In this document: positions 5,133 through 7,613 of the stretch, piece by piece | Layout of the letters: every line of letters begins with the position of its first letter | How positions within the stretch are numbered: position 1 is the stretch's first letter | Assembly (NCBI GenBank): GCA_021789565.1 | Contig: JAJYJL010000342.1 | Location: forward strand, 1-7,613 | Source: Acidobacteriota bacterium | Lineage (GTDB): Bacteria; Acidobacteriota; Terriglobia; UBA7540 | Direction of reading: 5' to 3' | Length of the DNA: 7,613 nucleotides | Program-made: the position numbers and the translations under genes | The notes under the pieces: model-generated | The model's input: only the letters and a program-made list of their open reading frames with translations | The model's database searches: none | Told to the model about the DNA's origin: nothing

Positions 5133-7613
5133 ATGAAGATTTTGTTCTTAGCCCTTCTGGGGCTCATCATAGCCGTACCTGCTGCATATTCGTCGCCCGA
5201 CACCCAAAAGAATTCTGAGCAATCATCGGGTGCAGCCGCACCGCTCACTCGTGCTACTGAAGAGTTCAAGGTTCTGACGGGCAGATGGGGCATGCGGCCG
5301 GACAGTCCGCCCTCCGCGCAAAGGCATTTTGGGCCCAAGATGCTCTGGCACGGCAGGGTATACGAGTATTTTCGTAACGATTCACTCGACGCGATACCGC
5401 ACGAAGTTAATCAAAACGGCGGAACAAAATCGCCCCTGCACCGGAACCAGTTTGGATTCAGCGTTTCGGGACCCGTGATCGTTCCGCATCTGGTCACCAA
5501 TCCCCAAAACACTTTTTTCACGTTGTCTTACGAAGGAGTGCGTGAAACAATCTCGCGCGCTTCGCTGCATACGATACCGACGGCAGCCCAGCGGAATGGG
5601 GACTTCTCAAAAACAGTGGACCAGGCTGGAACCCCGCTGATTATTTACGACCCGGCCACGACCGTCCCCAATCCGGCCTACAACCCTTCCCTTCCCGTCT
5701 CAACCAGCAATCTCCAGTACCTGCGGTCGCCGTTTCCCGGAAATATTATTCCGTCCGATCACCTGTCGCCGGTTGTCCAGCAGGCTCTGGCGTATTATCC
5801 CTTTCCCAACACAAATGTTGGCCCCTTCTTTGAGAACAACTACTTTGTCAACGCTCCGCAGTACGACACGGCCGACGGGATTATCGCCCGAGTCGATCAG
5901 TCCGTGGGCAACCGGCAGCGCCTGACGTTCCAGACGGCTATTTCGAACGGCTTCGTCAGCGCACCGAAATATTTTCCCAATCTGGCCAGCCCCACTGCCC
6001 CTGACGAGCATTATTCGCGCTGGAGAGCTGAAATCGGCCACGTTTTCACGGCCACGGCAAAGACCGTTAACTCCATCCACCTGACGGTAGAGTCAAACGT
6101 TGTGCAGGCCGGAACCGGCAATCAGTCTCCCTTCCCGGTCTATCAGCTTGTTGACAACTATCTTTCGATGGGCACAGGTTTCCCCAATTCGCGCAACGCG
6201 CGCAACACGGTGGAAGTGGAGGAGTCAATATCCACGCAGCAAGGCAAGCACTCGTTTCAGTTGTCCTTCCAGGGCGACCAATACCAGGTGGACTCATTCA
6301 CGCCGCAGTATCCCTCCGGGTACTTCCAGTTCTCGACCGGGCTGACCAGCCTGCCCGGCATCACCAACACGGGTGATCCTTTTGCCAGTTTTCTCCTTGG
6401 ATTGCCGCAGTATGCAGAACGCACAGTAATCACCTCGCCTTCTTATTTCAGGAATTCCTATCAGTCACTTTCGGGCGGCGACAAGTACCAGGCATCAAAG
6501 AACCTCACGGTCAGCGTTGATCTCAATTTCAAGCGTCACACGCCGAGGGTGGAAAAATACAACCGGCAAAGCACAATAGACCCTGCGGTTCTGGATCCTT
6601 TAACGCTCAATATGGGAGCACTGGTATTTGCCGGCCGTAACGGGATACCGCGCGGGCTCCGGCCGTCCAGCATCGATCTTGACTACACACTGGGACTGGC
6701 GTGGAATCCCCGCGGGGATTCCAAAACAGGTGTCCGCGCCTCCTTCCATCACTGGCATGGGGCCATGCCCATCTATAACGGGCAGTGGGGCACGCAAGGT
6801 TTTAACGCCCGGCAAACTTTTACATCTGCAAACAGCCAGTTGAGTCCAGCCCTTGACCTCGAAAACGGTATACCGCCCCTGCCGACGCCCTTGCCCGATC
6901 TCAGCCCCTCGGCGGCTGACAACACTTTCGCAGATTACGTGGACATGACCAAGAGGGTCCCCGTCTATCGGGCGGCGTCGTTGTCCGTTGAGCACCAGAT
7001 TCCATTTTCCATGGCGGTAACAGTAGGAACAGACTATAGCGCCGGCAGGGACTTGCTGGTGGGAGGGTCCGCCACAAACCCCAACGCGATCGACCCAAGT
7101 TATCTGACCTATCGCGACCAACTTTATAACCAGGCGTTTCGCCTTTCTCTACAACCGTATCCGCAGTTCACCGGTTTCGACCTTTACGGGCTTTATCCGG
7201 CCGGTCGGTATCAGAGGAACGCTGGTTATGTTCAAGTGCAAAAGCGCGAAAGTTACGGCCTTTCCTTTACGGCCACCTACGAATACTCGCGGCAGTTCGA
7301 TAACTACTCCGGCCCATACGGCAACCAGGACTTGATCAATCTGAGCAACGACTGGTCGGCCACAGCCTACAACACGCCGCAGTACCTTCAGTTGAGCTAT
7401 ATTTATGACCTTCCCTTTGGCTCCGGAAAACCTCTGCTGGACATCGAGAGCTGGGGCCAGCCGATTGTCAGCGGTTGGTCAATCAGCGGCTTGGCGTATT
7501 GGAACGACGGCCACCCGCTGGCGATGCAACCCGAATTCAACAACACGGGTGACGTCCTCTCAACACTCTATGTGAACATCGTGCCCGGAGTGGACCCGCA
7601 TGTGTCCAATCCG
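5133..7613 (+). CDS. TonB-dependent receptor-like outer-membrane protein with shortened N-terminus (3' end off window)
   Basis: An unbroken frame of 827 codons runs from ATG 5133 to the right edge. The start is firm, because an in-frame TGA stands at 5121 and the promoter lies just upstream. Residues 1-20 form a signal peptide (MKILFLALLGLIIAVPAAYS). The barrel signature of Oar-like receptors then begins very early: HGRVYEYFRNDSLDA (73-87), HRNQFGFSVSGPVI (103-116), FFTLSYEGVRE, TIPTAAQRNGDFS (147-159) and IIYDPAT. Later come LQPYPQFTGF, a YGLSFTATYEYS strand, and DLPFGSGKPLLD followed by GWSISGLAYWNDGHPL near the edge. In relatives about 200 residues of regulatory domain and plug come before the H-G-S-x-Y-E-x-x-R-N-D block. 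Here only about 50 mature residues do, with a plug remnant EEFKVLTG at 43-50. No TonB box is visible. The final barrel strands are outside the window. It could be a true variant or an N-terminally decayed paralogue, but no stops or frameshifts are present. Confidence 0.88.
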   Translation, partial: MKILFLALLGLIIAVPAAYSSPDTQKNSEQSSGAAAPLTRATEEFKVLTGRWGMRPDSPPSAQRHFGPKMLWHGRVYEYFRNDSLDAIPHEVNQNGGTKSPLHRNQFGFSVSGPVIVPHLVTNPQNTFFTLSYEGVRETISRASLHTIPTAAQRNGDFSKTVDQAGTPLIIYDPATTVPNPAYNPSLPVSTSNLQYLRSPFPGNIIPSDHLSPVVQQALAYYPFPNTNVGPFFENNYFVNAPQYDTADGIIARVDQSVGNRQRLTFQTAISNGFVSAPKYFPNLASPTAPDEHYSRWRAEIGHVFTATAKTVNSIHLTVESNVVQAGTGNQSPFPVYQLVDNYLSMGTGFPNSRNARNTVEVEESISTQQGKHSFQLSFQGDQYQVDSFTPQYPSGYFQFSTGLTSLPGITNTGDPFASFLLGLPQYAERTVITSPSYFRNSYQSLSGGDKYQASKNLTVSVDLNFKRHTPRVEKYNRQSTIDPAVLDPLTLNMGALVFAGRNGIPRGLRPSSIDLDYTLGLAWNPRGDSKTGVRASFHHWHGAMPIYNGQWGTQGFNARQTFTSANSQLSPALDLENGIPPLPTPLPDLSPSAADNTFADYVDMTKRVPVYRAASLSVEHQIPFSMAVTVGTDYSAGRDLLVGGSATNPNAIDPSYLTYRDQLYNQAFRLSLQPYPQFTGFDLYGLYPAGRYQRNAGYVQVQKRESYGLSFTATYEYSRQFDNYSGPYGNQDLINLSNDWSATAYNTPQYLQLSYIYDLPFGSGKPLLDIESWGQPIVSGWSISGLAYWNDGHPLAMQPEFNNTGDVLSTLYVNIVPGVDPHVSNP
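6702..6723. repeat. 22-bp perfect palindrome inside the second receptor gene
   Basis: The two half-sites TGGAATCCCCG and CGGGGATTCCA meet without a spacer and are exact reverse complements. In frame they encode W-N-P-R-G-D-S within the barrel region. A perfect palindrome this long is unlikely by chance in a window of this size (roughly 0.002 expected with even base use). It could be a binding site, a fold-back in the mRNA, or a codon coincidence. Confidence 0.6.

Noticed and set aside
5048..5338. Minus-strand open frame of 96 codons over the start of the second receptor
   Set aside because: It covers the promoter and signal peptide of a well-supported gene and shows no motif of its own.

Overview
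The window looks like a piece of an Acidobacteriota chromosome of moderate GC content. The main reason is its gene content: two large outer-membrane receptors of the Oar-like TonB-dependent type, one with an N-terminal carboxypeptidase-regulatory-like domain, and a secreted protein of repeated DUF5666-like units. This mixture is typical of soil Acidobacteriota. The assignment rests on protein style only, because there is no rRNA or other marker gene here.

Layout. Positions 1-386, minus strand: two short overlapping genes of unknown function. One is a 51-residue proline/glutamate-rich protein with a very good Shine-Dalgarno sequence. The other runs off the left edge and carries a G-W-R-x-W motif and a C-x-C-G-I-Y-A motif. 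Positions 387-634: divergent intergenic region with a -10-like TATAAT serving the rightward gene and a weak candidate promoter for the leftward pair; nothing else is visible. Positions 635-1885, plus strand: secreted DUF5666-like protein. Positions 1963-4845, plus: complete 960-residue TonB-dependent receptor with signal peptide, carboxypeptidase-regulatory-like domain, plug, barrel and terminal phenylalanine. Positions 4846-5132: intergenic region with a strong 13-bp-stem hairpin and then a good sigma70-type promoter. Positions 5133-7613, plus: a second receptor, open to the right edge (827 codons present), which lacks the regulatory domain and most of the plug.

How the genes may work together. 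The DUF5666-like gene and the first receptor are 77 bases apart with no visible terminator between them, so they may be co-transcribed and act together at the cell envelope. The hairpin and fresh promoter suggest that the second receptor is a separate transcription unit. No substrate can be read from the sequence. The most unusual points are the shortened N-terminus of the second receptor, a glycine/histidine insert at the last periplasmic turn of the first receptor, and the overlapping small gene pair at the left edge. I see no CRISPR array, transposon, RNA gene or recognisable defence system.
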